Assembly (NCBI GenBank): GCA_046328035.1
Contig: JAXLXI010000003.1
Span: 186,001 to 250,000, forward strand
Source of the DNA: JBGASG01 sp046328035
GTDB taxonomy: Bacteria; Cyanobacteriota; Vampirovibrionia; Obscuribacterales; Obscuribacteraceae
Length of the DNA stretch: 64,000 nt
Direction of reading: 5' to 3'
The translations under genes were made by a program, and so were the position numbers. This document shows positions 54,669-63,228 of this stretch, one piece after another (positions within the stretch are counted from its first letter, which is position 1; every line of letters begins with the position of its first letter). Under the pieces are notes generated by a model that did no database searches, was not told the DNA's origin, and saw only the letters and a list, made by a program, of their open reading frames with translations.

Positions 54669-56057
54669 GTGATATCGACTGGTTTTCCCAAGCAGATGCG
54701 TCAGATTCAGCGTCAGATTCTTCCTCTAGTTGCAGCCGTCGCCGTCAGCCTGGCGCTGGTTCCGCAGCCACTTTCAGCCGCCAATTCATCCCCAGGCGCA
54801 AAGCCGAGCGCTCAGGCCCCTAAACCGATTGCGGTGCGCGACAAGTGGGCGGTATTGATCGGCGTCAACCGCTATAAAGATCCCATCTTGCCGCCGCTCA
54901 AGTATGCCGAGAAGAACGTCGTCGACCTGGCGCGCATGATGGTCGATCCGACCATCGGACGCTTCGCCCCCGACCATGTGCAGAGCATCACTGGTGGTGG
55001 CGCCAGCCGCGCCAAATTCAACGAACTGGTGGACACCTGGCTGTACAAAAAAGCACTGCCTGGCGACATGATCGTGATCTACGCCGCCTCGCACGTGGCT
55101 GATGATCCGAAGAGCAAGGAAGCGTTTCTCTGCCTGCGAGACAGCATGTCTACCGACCCGGCCACGGGAGTGCCGCTGGTGGCATTTTGCAAGCAGCTCA
55201 AACAACGCACTCAAGCCAACTATATCGTGCTCATGCTCGACACCAGCTATGGTGGCACATCGCCGAGCATCGACGACTCGACGCTGGCGACGCTGAGCAA
55301 CATGGGCATCTCGGTGTTCGCCGCATCAGGCATCGGCGGACAGTCTTACGAAGATGCAGCCGCGCAAAACTCTTACTTTGCCAGCAAGTTGATGGAAGGT
55401 TTGAAAGCGGGCGGTGGACTGATTCCTCTGGCCAGTCTAGCCGGACACATCAAAGACAGTGTGGGCAATCAGGTAAAGGCGACACTGCACAAAACGCAGA
55501 AAGCTGTCTTCGTGCCAGCCTCTCACCTCACCGACGACATGCTCCCCACCATCGGCATAGAGACCAGAGCGGGCGCCAACTCCGTGGCCAACATCGGCTT
55601 TGGACACCCGGTCGATCAGCTCGGTTTGACGCGCCCTGATCTGGTGATGCCGCGTGCCGGCGGTCAAACCATGGTGATTCCGGGACCGGGAGCGAAACCC
55701 GCGGTGCCGCAGACCCACGACGACGAAGATGAAGATGACGACGACAAAATCGACCACAGCCTGGACATGCGCCCCTACATTGCGAAGATGAAGGGCGCCA
55801 TTCAGCAGAAGTGGCAGCCGCCCAAAGGGCTGGAGAATCGCAAGGTCGGTGTCGTTTTCACGATCAAGAGCGACGGCTCGATTGTCAGTCCCCAGATCGT
55901 CCAGAGTTCCGGGCAGGCGGATGTCGACAAGACAGCACTCGATGCGCTGAAGGCGGCCTCTCCTTTAGATCCTCTTCCTAAAGGTGCTCCTAGATCTGTA
56001 GATATAAAGTATCAGTTTGATTGGAATGTGACGCGCGGCAGCGCTGGGGGAAACTAA
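54669..56057 (+). CDS. Caspase-like domain fused to a TonB C-terminal domain
   Basis: 462 aa from GTG 54669 (GAGGGG upstream), 13 bases after the methyltransferase. A signal peptide or anchor (residues 18-38) precedes a C14 caspase-like domain (residues 58-260): WAVLIGVNRYKD, and His142 in VIYAASHV. The catalytic Cys position reads LDTSYGG, so it is Ser193 and the enzyme is probably inactive. An acidic linker (DDEDEDDDDK, about residues 357-367) leads to a TonB C-terminal domain (residues 370-460). It overlaps the next gene by one base. Confidence 0.82.
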   Translation: MISTGFPKQMRQIQRQILPLVAAVAVSLALVPQPLSAANSSPGAKPSAQAPKPIAVRDKWAVLIGVNRYKDPILPPLKYAEKNVVDLARMMVDPTIGRFAPDHVQSITGGGASRAKFNELVDTWLYKKALPGDMIVIYAASHVADDPKSKEAFLCLRDSMSTDPATGVPLVAFCKQLKQRTQANYIVLMLDTSYGGTSPSIDDSTLATLSNMGISVFAASGIGGQSYEDAAAQNSYFASKLMEGLKAGGGLIPLASLAGHIKDSVGNQVKATLHKTQKAVFVPASHLTDDMLPTIGIETRAGANSVANIGFGHPVDQLGLTRPDLVMPRAGGQTMVIPGPGAKPAVPQTHDDEDEDDDDKIDHSLDMRPYIAKMKGAIQQKWQPPKGLENRKVGVVFTIKSDGSIVSPQIVQSSGQADVDKTALDALKAASPLDPLPKGAPRSVDIKYQFDWNVTRGSAGGN

Positions 56058-56680
56058 TGCAAGACCAATCCACACCCGGCGACATCGACGACGGCGGAGC
56101 AGGGCAGACCTCGCCCCCGGCTGGAGTCACCTCGTCGACCGGCAGCCTCACTCAAGGATTCGACGCTTCTGAGTTCCTCAAGACTTATATAGAGACGGCC
56201 AAGCTGATTGTCCTCAGCCCACGGATCTTCTTTTCCCAGATGCCGACTAGCGGCGGGTTGAAGGAACCTGTGACATTCTTCGCTGTCGGACTGGTTGCCA
56301 ACGCCCTCTTGACCGGCATCTTCAGCTTCAGTTTCTTGTCTCTGGTGATCGCAGCTGTCTGTCCGCTGATCGGGCTTTTCGCCGCCGCCGGACTGGCGAC
56401 CGGACTTTCGACCGCCATGGGGGCAAAAAAACCCTCATTTGAGGCGGTAGCGAGGGTCTACTGCTATGCGGGCGTGGTCGTAGCAGCCGTCTGGGTGCCC
56501 TACGTCGGTTTCCTGCTGGGGCTTTACGGCTTGTTTTTGCAGTTTGTAGGTCTTAAGCAAGTTCTCAAGCTCGACGACGTCAAAACGGCAGGTCTGTGCA
56601 TCGTTTCGGGCATTCTTGCCGGCGTCGCCACCGGCATCGCCACTGTGATGATGGTCTTGAAGGCCGCCCTCCATCTTTGA
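56057..56680 (+). CDS. Yip1-like membrane protein
   Basis: 207 aa from ATG 56057, which shares a base with the stop of the caspase/TonB gene and has GGGGGAA upstream. A disordered Gly/Ser/Thr N-terminus (1-40) is followed by five hydrophobic helices arranged as in the Yip1 domain (LSPRIFFSQMPTSGGLKEP, then LYGLFLQFVGLKQVL). The bacterial Yip1 family has no settled function. Coupling suggests it is the membrane partner of the caspase/TonB protein. Confidence 0.82.
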   Translation: MQDQSTPGDIDDGGAGQTSPPAGVTSSTGSLTQGFDASEFLKTYIETAKLIVLSPRIFFSQMPTSGGLKEPVTFFAVGLVANALLTGIFSFSFLSLVIAAVCPLIGLFAAAGLATGLSTAMGAKKPSFEAVARVYCYAGVVVAAVWVPYVGFLLGLYGLFLQFVGLKQVLKLDDVKTAGLCIVSGILAGVATGIATVMMVLKAALHL

Positions 56681-56704
56681 GCCTGTTTGAGGGGGGAAAA
56701 CAAC

Positions 56705-56761
56705 ATGAAGCTTGACACCGGAACGGCACAGGCATACTTGGTTTGCGGCATTTCATGTTGA
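56705..56761 (+). CDS. Possible 18-residue micro-ORF
   Basis: A very strong GAGGGGGGAA ribosome binding site (56688-56697) precedes ATG 56705 and the frame MKLDTGTAQAYLVCGISC, ending at TGA 56759-56761. It is too short to test for coding bias. It could be a leader peptide of the downstream genes, a small protein, or a coincidence. Confidence 0.3.
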   Translation: MKLDTGTAQAYLVCGISC

Positions 56762-56877
56762 CTACGTAGAAACCACATGGACAGATCCCGTCACACAGCG
56801 TAATGTCGTAAATGAGCGCACAAACCGCGCTGTTGTTACTAAAAATATGGATTTGGCAGGAGTAACCAGGGTTAGCT

Positions 56878-57207
56878 ATGGGTCATAAGGACATACCGCA
56901 AGAAGTACCAGGGAAAAAAGACGTTCCGAACGAAGGTCTTCAGGGCGCAGCTCAAGCTGCCTGGAGAGGTACTGACAACGTCGCACAAGCCGGCGCAGAC
57001 GGTGCCGTCGTAGGCGACCCTGCACAAGGGTTGAAATTTGCGCAAGCCTGGGCCGAAGGCAACAAACCATTCAATGGCGATGCCCATGCGCAAGCCCTGA
57101 CGAACATGCAAGCTTTCATGGATCCGGGTGTCTATGAGTTTCTCAGCGCATCGCTGAAGAATCCCAAAGCTGCTGAAGAAGTCTTGAAGAATCACACGAC
57201 TGCATAA
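56878..57207 (+). CDS. Small hypothetical protein, tandem paralogue A
   Basis: 109 aa. A polar N-terminus (residues 1-45) with GGTTAGCT before the ATG leads into a helical domain (50-109): KFAQAWAEGNKPFNGDAHAQALTNMQAF, MDPGVYEFLSAS, KNPKAAEEVLKN. That domain aligns with the C-terminal domain of the next gene, so the two are duplicates. No signal, membrane or enzymatic motif is seen. The 197 bases upstream, apart from the micro-ORF, show no gene. Confidence 0.7.
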   Translation: MGHKDIPQEVPGKKDVPNEGLQGAAQAAWRGTDNVAQAGADGAVVGDPAQGLKFAQAWAEGNKPFNGDAHAQALTNMQAFMDPGVYEFLSASLKNPKAAEEVLKNHTTA

Positions 57208-57212
57208 CAAGT

Positions 57213-57578
57213 ATGAGCGTCGAAGGCGACAATTCGGGTCCGCCTGAAGTCGAGGAGACCCTGTTGTCCGAGACTCAGCCTGTCGACGACCACTTGGCAA
57301 ATAAAGGACGTGACCTGGCTTACCAGCCGGGTGATAACAAAGTAGTCAACGCCCAAGGTGATGTCATATCGCTCTTGGGCGATGCTGCTGTTGGGGCTGG
57401 AATTCTGGCCAAATGGGCGCAGACCAGCAAGCTCTTTGGCGGCAAAGCTAACGAAGAAGCTCTGAACAACTATCGAGAACACCTCGATCCCAGTTTCGTA
57501 GTCGCTCTGGAATGGGCCCAGCAGGACCCGGACGCTGTCCGGAAGTTCCTCGGCAGCATGAAGAACGCCCTCGGCTAA
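57213..57578 (+). CDS. Small hypothetical protein, tandem paralogue B
   Basis: 121 aa, five bases after paralogue A. The N-terminal 60 residues are acidic and disordered. The C-terminal domain (about 60-121) reads GILAKWAQTSKLFGGKANEEALNNYREHLDP and DPDAVRKFLGSMKN. It matches paralogue A in helix order and in key residues (FxxxW-x-K-F-G-A-AL-N-LDP-P). Function unknown; the pair probably forms a heteromer or a toxin/immunity-like pair, but nothing in the sequence shows which. Confidence 0.7.
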   Translation: MSVEGDNSGPPEVEETLLSETQPVDDHLANKGRDLAYQPGDNKVVNAQGDVISLLGDAAVGAGILAKWAQTSKLFGGKANEEALNNYREHLDPSFVVALEWAQQDPDAVRKFLGSMKNALG

Positions 57579-57670
57579 ATCCTTACAAAGTCTAAACTTC
57601 GGGCAGGGCAGCGCTTTCACGCGTGCTAAAATTGCTCACCGTTGTATAAGTTCGTTGCAGGGATTGAGAA

Positions 57671-58036
57671 GTGCCCAAGATTAAGTCCGCCAAGAAACGC
57701 GTCGAAGTTGCTGAGCGCAACCGCCTGCGTAACCGTTACTGGAAGTCTTCCGTGCGCACCGCACGCAGCAAGGTCGAAGAAGTTCTGGAAACCGCCAAGA
57801 GCGGCGAGGGCGATGCCCAAACCGCATTGAACGAAGCTTTCTCCGTTATCGATAAAGCCATATCCAAAGGCGTTCTGCACCGCAACACCGGTGCCCGTCG
57901 CAAAGCCAGACTGACCGTCCTGCTCACCACCAAGAGCAAGGAAGAAGTGAAGCCGGCCAAGAAGAAAGCCGCACCGAAAGCCGCAGCCAAACCTGCAGCC
58001 AAAGCGGCGCCCAAGAAAGCATCGGAAAAGGCTTAA
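57671..58036 (+). CDS. rpsT: 30S ribosomal protein S20
   Basis: 121 aa from GTG 57671 with a family-typical start PKIKSAKKRVEVAERNRLRN. The three-helix core covers residues 5-88 (RTARSKVEEVLETA, KGVLHRNTGARRKARL). The last 30 residues are a Lys/Ala/Pro repeat tail (KPAKKKAAPKAAAKPAAK), longer than the roughly 88-aa E. coli protein. It binds 16S rRNA in the 30S body. A terminator-like hairpin follows. Confidence 0.95.
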   Translation: MPKIKSAKKRVEVAERNRLRNRYWKSSVRTARSKVEEVLETAKSGEGDAQTALNEAFSVIDKAISKGVLHRNTGARRKARLTVLLTTKSKEEVKPAKKKAAPKAAAKPAAKAAPKKASEKA

Positions 58037-58066
58037 GAGCCAATTCGCGAATTGCGAAAAAGTGAT

Positions 58067-58092
58067 TGGGCGCGCCTCAGGTGCGCCCATTT
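58067..58092 (+). terminator. Terminator after rpsT
   Basis: A 10-bp stem (TGGGCGCGCC at 58067-58076 with GGTGCGCCCA at 58080-58089, one G-T pair) and a 3-base loop are followed by TTT. It lies 30 bases past the rpsT stop. Confidence 0.75.
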
Positions 58093-58139
58093 AACGCATT
58101 TTATTCACTGCCTTGGATATTCATAAGAAGGAACGCGCG

Positions 58140-59612
58140 TTGCAAGTGGAATCAACCACCGGTGTACAGAAGCACCAACCGGGCTCACCGGCGGAACCAG
58201 ACCTCGACTCAGTTCAAGCAAAGCAAGGCACCATACACTTTGTAGGCATCGGCGGCATCGGCATGTCGGCGCTGGCACGGCTGCTCCTGGGACGCGGCGT
58301 CAAGGTCTCCGGCTCGGACAAGTCCGGCAGTCCGATTACCGAAGAATTGCAGAGCCTCGGTGCCACGGTGTTCGTCGGGCACGAAGCCAGCAATATCACC
58401 GATGCGACGGCGGCGATTGTTGTTTCGACAGCGATCACCAAGGACAATCCAGAGTTGCAAGCCGCCGCGGAAAGGCATCTGCCGGTCTGGCATCGATCGC
58501 AAGTCTTGTTTGCACTGGCCAACAAATACAAAATGGTGGCTATATCCGGCACGCACGGCAAGACAACGACCACCGGCATGATGGCGCAAGTGCTGCTGGA
58601 CAACGGACTCGATCCGACAGTTGTGGTGGGTGGAGTTTTTGAGAAACTGAAGGCGAACAGCCGCCTGGGCAAAGGCGAGTACTTCGTCGCCGAAGCCGAT
58701 GAGAGCGACCGCACACATGCCAGTATGGTCTCGGAGATAGCGGTCGTCACCAACATCGAACGCGATCACATGGAAAATTATCCGGGTGGAATTGCCGAGG
58801 TGTACAGCAACATGCTCAGCTTCGCCAACAATGCCGCGCGGGCGGTTGTAGTCTGTTCAGACGATGCCGGCTGCCGCGAGATCATGCCGGAGATCAAAAA
58901 ACGCATCATTACTTATGGCGAGAAACAGGTCTCGCCCAAAGCCGACTTCACGATGGAAGACAAGGAAGGGTTCAAGTTCACCGTCAGCCAGAACGGCAAG
59001 GTGCTTGGAGACGTTGAACTATCGGTGCCCGGCAAGCACAACAAGCTCAACGCCATGAGCGTGATTGCAGTCGCCCGCGAGTTGGGCGTGGAATTCCAAG
59101 GCATAGCCGACTCGTTGCATGAGTTCAGAGGAGTGGCCCGGCGCTTCCAGCTGCTCGGCACCGAATCCGGTGTCACGGTCGTCGACGATTACGGGCACCA
59201 CCCCACGGAAGTGGTGGCAACACTTTTAGCAGCCCGGCAATATATACAGCGGCACACTCAATACAAACGCGTGGTGGCTGTGTTTCAACCGCACCAGCCG
59301 GGACGGCTGCGCGACCTCTGGGAAGAGTTTCGTCAAGCCTTCACAGAAGCTGACCGCGTCTTGCTCGCCGATGTCTACGTGGCGCGCGGTGGTCAGATCG
59401 AAGGCATTAACTCGGAACGTTTTTCCACGGAAGTGAACCACAAGAACGTCACGCACCTGGCTGGCTCGACTTTACAATTGCACGAAAAAATCTTACCGCA
59501 TCTTTGCGCAGGGGACCTTGTGCTCACCATTGGTGCTGGTGATATAACAGACGTTGGGCCGAGACTTTTAGCGCTGCTCAAGAACGGGCTCAAAGATGGA
59601 AGTTGCCACTAA
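58140..59612 (+). CDS. murC: UDP-N-acetylmuramate-L-alanine ligase
   Basis: 490 aa from TTG 58140, chosen for AAGGA at seven bases; a TTG at 58113 is the longer choice. FVGIGGIGMSALA marks the UDP-binding domain, SGTHGKTTTTGM the ATP P-loop, and EADESDR and DDYGHHPTE the central and C-terminal domains. The first 25 residues are an extra tail. It adds L-alanine to UDP-MurNAc in the cytoplasm. The last 17 bases overlap the murB start, so the pair is translationally coupled. Confidence 0.96.
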   Translation: MQVESTTGVQKHQPGSPAEPDLDSVQAKQGTIHFVGIGGIGMSALARLLLGRGVKVSGSDKSGSPITEELQSLGATVFVGHEASNITDATAAIVVSTAITKDNPELQAAAERHLPVWHRSQVLFALANKYKMVAISGTHGKTTTTGMMAQVLLDNGLDPTVVVGGVFEKLKANSRLGKGEYFVAEADESDRTHASMVSEIAVVTNIERDHMENYPGGIAEVYSNMLSFANNAARAVVVCSDDAGCREIMPEIKKRIITYGEKQVSPKADFTMEDKEGFKFTVSQNGKVLGDVELSVPGKHNKLNAMSVIAVARELGVEFQGIADSLHEFRGVARRFQLLGTESGVTVVDDYGHHPTEVVATLLAARQYIQRHTQYKRVVAVFQPHQPGRLRDLWEEFRQAFTEADRVLLADVYVARGGQIEGINSERFSTEVNHKNVTHLAGSTLQLHEKILPHLCAGDLVLTIGAGDITDVGPRLLALLKNGLKDGSCH

Positions 59613-60498
59613 AGCACCACTCTGGCGATACACCACTTTAAAGGTGGGTGGCGAAGCTGATGGCCTCGCGCAGCCAGAAAAAGTGGAGGAGTTGATCGAG
59701 TTGCTCGATCGACTGAAGAAGTCCGGACAGCCCTGGCACGTGCTGGGCGGCGGCTCCAACATGTTGATTTCCTCTGCCGGGGTGGACGGAACAGTTATCC
59801 GAACGGCGCAGATGACGCGCATCAGCCAGTTGGACAATGACGTACTCGATGCCGACGCCGGCGCGCGGCTGCCGCATCTCGCCAAGTACGCCGCATCGAT
59901 CGGTCTCTCCGGATTGGAGTTTGCCGTCGGCATCCCCGGCACTGTCGGTGGTGGCATGGTAATGAATGCCGGCGCTCACGGCAGCTGCATGGCTGAAATT
60001 ACAGAAAGCGTCACTCTCTTCGACACTGTCAGCTGGAAGCTGCGCACCCTGACACGCGAAGAGATGCAGTTCGAGTATCGGCGCTCGGGCGTCGATCCCG
60101 CCACCCAAATTGTCGTGTCGGCAAGGCTGCGTCTCAAGTCCGAGAGACCAGAGACCATTCAAGAACGCACCAAACACAACGAAGAATATCGCTGGCGCAC
60201 CCAACCACTGGGCTGGCCCAATGCCGGTAGCACCTTCAAGAATCCAGAGCCGCAAAAAACTGCCGGATTTTTGCTTGATCAATCCGGTGCCAAAGAACTG
60301 AAAGAGGGCTCGGCAGCCGTTTCGGCTGTTCACGCCAATTTCGTCATCAACTTAGGCGGCGCCACTTCGCAAGAAGTAACCGCCTTGCTGAGAAAAATGC
60401 AGGACTCGGTGTATGGCAAATTCGCCATCCACCTGCATCCTGAATGGAAGACCATGGGACACTTTACCGCAGCCGAACAAGAAATCTGGGATAGGTGA
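59596..60498 (+). CDS. murB: UDP-N-acetylenolpyruvoylglucosamine reductase
   Basis: 300 aa, the flavin-binding fold with YTTLKVGGEA, LGGGSNMLIS, and GIPGTVGGGMVMNAGAHG. The GSTFKNP motif contains the conserved serine. The lack of an extra Tyr-loop marks the type IIa form. It reduces the enolpyruvyl group with NADPH to make UDP-MurNAc. It overlaps murC by 17 bases, and its stop sits against the start of ddl. Confidence 0.96.
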   Translation: MEVATKAPLWRYTTLKVGGEADGLAQPEKVEELIELLDRLKKSGQPWHVLGGGSNMLISSAGVDGTVIRTAQMTRISQLDNDVLDADAGARLPHLAKYAASIGLSGLEFAVGIPGTVGGGMVMNAGAHGSCMAEITESVTLFDTVSWKLRTLTREEMQFEYRRSGVDPATQIVVSARLRLKSERPETIQERTKHNEEYRWRTQPLGWPNAGSTFKNPEPQKTAGFLLDQSGAKELKEGSAAVSAVHANFVINLGGATSQEVTALLRKMQDSVYGKFAIHLHPEWKTMGHFTAAEQEIWDR

Positions 60499-60506
60499 TA
60501 TCAGAC

Positions 60507-61487
60507 ATGAAACCAGCCGAAGGAATTAGCAAAAAATCGAAAATTGGCGTCCTGTACGGAGGTCTTTCCAACGAGCGAGAAGTTTCGCTGCGCTCAGGCA
60601 AAAACTGTCATGCGGCTCTCTTGCGTCTGGGCTACGAGCACGCCGAGTTGATCGATGTCGATAAACACCTGGCCAATACGCTGCAGGAAAAGAAAATCGA
60701 ACTGGCGTTTCTCGCCTTGCACGGCAAATGGGGTGAAGACGGCACCGTCCAGGGATTGCTGGAATTGCTCGGCATTCCTTATACAGGTACCGGTGTGCTG
60801 GGCAGTGCCCTGTGCATGAGCAAGCCTCTGACGAAACGCGTATTGAAAGCGGAAGACCTGCCTTATGCTCCGACATTGATTCTGGAACGTGCTAACGACA
60901 CCGAAGTCGGCAACTTCGTTAAATCCATTCCGTGGCTGCCGGTGATGGTGAAACCGCTGAATGAAGGTTCCTCGGTCGGCGTGCAGAAAGTCGAAGATGC
61001 CACGGCGCTGGCGACCATCGTCAAAGAGACCTACTCCACATATGGTGGCGCCATTGTCGAGCGCTACGTCACCGGACAGGAAATCACTGTCGGTGTACTG
61101 GAGCGACCCCAGCATCTTATTAACGGCAAAGACCTCGATGCGCTGCCGATTCTCGAGTTGCGTCCGAAGTCTAAAGCCGGTTTTTATGACTACGAAGCCA
61201 AATACACCAAAGGCATGACCGAATTTGTGCTGCCTGCAGAACTGAGTCCTGAAGTGACAAAGAAAGCGCAGGAGATCGCCATGCGCACCTTCCGCGCTTT
61301 GAACTGCTCCGGCTACGCACGGGTCGATATGATGGTCGACAAAGAAGGCAATCCCCACGTGCTGGAAGTGAACACACTACCGGGTATGACCGACACATCC
61401 GACTTGCCGGCCATGGCCGAAGTCGCCGGTATCAGTTACGACCAGCTGGTGGAGCGCATCTTACTCTCGTCCGGACTGGACAAGTAG
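60507..61487 (+). CDS. ddl: D-alanine-D-alanine ligase
   Basis: 326 aa from ATG 60507, chosen for AGGTGA at good spacing; a GTG at 60495 overlaps the murB stop. ATP-grasp motifs are intact: GGLSNEREVSLRSG at the start, HGKWGEDGTVQGLLE, KPLNEGSSVGV and the Mg-binding EVNTLPGMT. It joins two D-alanines for the stem peptide. Third member of the murC-murB-ddl operon; ftsQ is not found immediately after. Confidence 0.96.
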   Translation: MKPAEGISKKSKIGVLYGGLSNEREVSLRSGKNCHAALLRLGYEHAELIDVDKHLANTLQEKKIELAFLALHGKWGEDGTVQGLLELLGIPYTGTGVLGSALCMSKPLTKRVLKAEDLPYAPTLILERANDTEVGNFVKSIPWLPVMVKPLNEGSSVGVQKVEDATALATIVKETYSTYGGAIVERYVTGQEITVGVLERPQHLINGKDLDALPILELRPKSKAGFYDYEAKYTKGMTEFVLPAELSPEVTKKAQEIAMRTFRALNCSGYARVDMMVDKEGNPHVLEVNTLPGMTDTSDLPAMAEVAGISYDQLVERILLSSGLDK

Positions 61488-61490
61488 CGC

Positions 61491-61631
61491 TTATTCTTTG
61501 ATTTTAAATCCTATGTTGGCGAGCAACTGCCTGTTGACCAGGTCATTTTGAGCGCCGAAGTACCCGAACGCGGCACCGGTCGACGCCCCTATGATGAAAG
61601 CGGCGCAGCCGCCCACCAGGGCGCCAGGCAA
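61491..61631 (-). CDS. Short glycine-zipper-like reading frame (possible remnant)
   Basis: A 46-residue frame ends at TAA 61493-61491 and reads GGCAAFIIGASTGAAFGYFG then LVNRQLLANIGF. The Gly/Ala pattern is that of a glycine-zipper membrane hairpin. The upstream DNA has similar GALMG coding in a different frame, so a longer gene may be broken. Start and integrity are uncertain. Confidence 0.25.
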   Translation of the reverse strand: MPGALVGGCAAFIIGASTGAAFGYFGAQNDLVNRQLLANIGFKIKE

Positions 61632-61733
61632 TCCACCCCATCAAGGCACCAGCGAATAACCATTACCCAAATCGGGGGGCTGACTATATCTATGCAGACC
61701 ATTGAAATATTGGACGGCGAGATTTGTGCGAGG

Positions 61734-62840
61734 TCAGCCGCCCAATCCCATGTTCTGCATCAGTTTTTTCAGCTGTACTGTCACTTTCGAGAACCAGGTG
61801 GTATCACCACTCTGTTCGCGGGTTCGCGCATCATGTTCTGCGTAAATCCCACTTGCTCGTCGTTCTTCTCTCGACAGATGAGGATTGCTTTTCTGCAATG
61901 CTTGCGGCGGAACTTTGAAGGCACCAGACGCAACAGCCGGCTTACGCTCCTTCAGTTTGTCGGGCGCATACTTAAGTTCGGCATGCAGCCGTGCTTCGTC
62001 CTGCTCGTCCCAGGCAGTTCCTGGCGGCAACTCGGGCATCTCCCAACTCGGGTGGATGCTCTTGTAAATCTTGAAGAGCTGGTACTTAACTTGCTCGGCT
62101 GAATGCGGACGTTCTTCCACCGAGTGTGCGGTCATCTTTTTGATCAGTTCATCAAGCGGTTCGAGAATCTCAGGATTGATCGAACGCGGTGAGCACACTT
62201 GCAATGGTTTCGGGCGGTGACCGGTGAGCAGGTGACTGAGCGTTGCACCAAGCGCGTAGATGTCGCTCCGCTTCTCCGGCTTGCCAAAATATTGCTCCGG
62301 GGGAGAATAACCGGCTGTCACCACACGGGTTGCCACTTCTTTCGGCAGAAAGTTCCGCGCGATTCCGAAGTCGATGAAAACCACACGTCCATCAGGGCGC
62401 AGCATCAGGTTGCTCGGTTTGACATCGCGATAAATGATGTCTTCGGAGTGCAAATAAATCAAAACATCGCAACACTGAATGGCAATGCGCACAACAGTCT
62501 CCGAATCGAGCACGCCCACATCAGCGATCACGACATCAAGGTTTTTGCCCGGCACGTAATCCATGACGAGAAAGTACTTATGGTCGGAAGTGGTGTGGTC
62601 ATCGAAAACCCGCACCACCCCCGGATGTCTCAGCTGCCGCAAGATAGCCACTTCGCGTTTAAAGAGACGCACAGCCTCGACCCGCTCGGCTTCGTCCGTG
62701 TACTTATTGAGCAGTTGTTTGATTACACAACTGGCATTGCCGTTAGACCGATCTTCCGCAAGATAAACGGTCCCCATCCCACCCTGTCCGAGTGGGCTGA
62801 GAAATTTATACCTGGAGAACCAATCAGACTCTTCCGGCAC
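61734..62840 (-). CDS. Ser/Thr protein kinase
   Basis: 368 aa from GTG 62840 with AGGAG upstream. The kinase domain (about residues 10-265) has LGQGGMGTVY, CVIKQLL, IYRDVKPSN, FIDFGIAR and GYSPPEQYF, all catalytic residues intact. It is related to the zinc-ribbon kinase at 47.8 kb, with similar GYSPPEQY and SDIYALGAT segments. The C-terminal 100 residues are polar with no membrane helix, so it is probably cytoplasmic. Target unknown. Confidence 0.92.
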   Translation of the reverse strand: MPEESDWFSRYKFLSPLGQGGMGTVYLAEDRSNGNASCVIKQLLNKYTDEAERVEAVRLFKREVAILRQLRHPGVVRVFDDHTTSDHKYFLVMDYVPGKNLDVVIADVGVLDSETVVRIAIQCCDVLIYLHSEDIIYRDVKPSNLMLRPDGRVVFIDFGIARNFLPKEVATRVVTAGYSPPEQYFGKPEKRSDIYALGATLSHLLTGHRPKPLQVCSPRSINPEILEPLDELIKKMTAHSVEERPHSAEQVKYQLFKIYKSIHPSWEMPELPPGTAWDEQDEARLHAELKYAPDKLKERKPAVASGAFKVPPQALQKSNPHLSREERRASGIYAEHDARTREQSGDTTWFSKVTVQLKKLMQNMGLGG

Positions 62841-63108
62841 GCTACTCCTAGCCTCAACGAGGCTACATCGTCACATCAGCTATTTACCCGGCGCTTTGGC
62901 AGGCTTGCGTTTTTGATTGCACGAGGTAATTGCATATATCCTTCTGCCAACAAAATTGGTCAACCGCAAGGGGAGCGACTTTCGACTCTGTTCACAGAGG
63001 AGCGACAAAAAGATTTTACTTGTCAAGCAGCCGACTGGAGCAGACAAATCGCCCAGATCCAGCCGCCAATGCCACTCCTCGCAATCGCAACCGCAAAATT
63101 AAACGGCA

Positions 63109-63138
63109 TTGACATACATCTGTATGGTCCTGTACATT
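63109..63138 (+). promoter_or_regulatory. Candidate ssb promoter
   Basis: TTGACA (63109-63114) is a perfect -35 box. TACATT (63133-63138) is a plausible -10 box after an 18-base spacer. The start of transcription would lie near 63145, giving a leader of about 85 bases. Confidence 0.5.
63113..63126. promoter_or_regulatory. CATACA-TC-TGTATG inverted repeat overlapping the ssb promoter
   Basis: Two 6-base arms are perfectly complementary around two bases and sit between the -35 and -10 boxes, an ideal place for a repressor. The sequence does not match the cyanobacterial LexA consensus I know well enough to assign it. Confidence 0.4.
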
Positions 63139-63228
63139 TGCCTCATCTCCCTAAAAACCGAGCAACCAAATCACCCACCGGCGCCGGATGTACAGGCGAA
63201 ATGGGTGGACTAGACTGGAGGTTTTTCT

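Larger units (their letters stand above)
62841..63228. other. 388-base intergenic region between kinase and ssb
   Basis: No gene is seen; short plus-strand frames here lack ribosome binding sites. The half near ssb carries its promoter, the CATACA/TGTATG repeat and a second 9-bp inverted repeat (CCTGTACAT at 63129-63137 with ATGTACAGG at 63188-63196). The half near the kinase should hold that gene's promoter on the minus strand. Confidence 0.4.
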
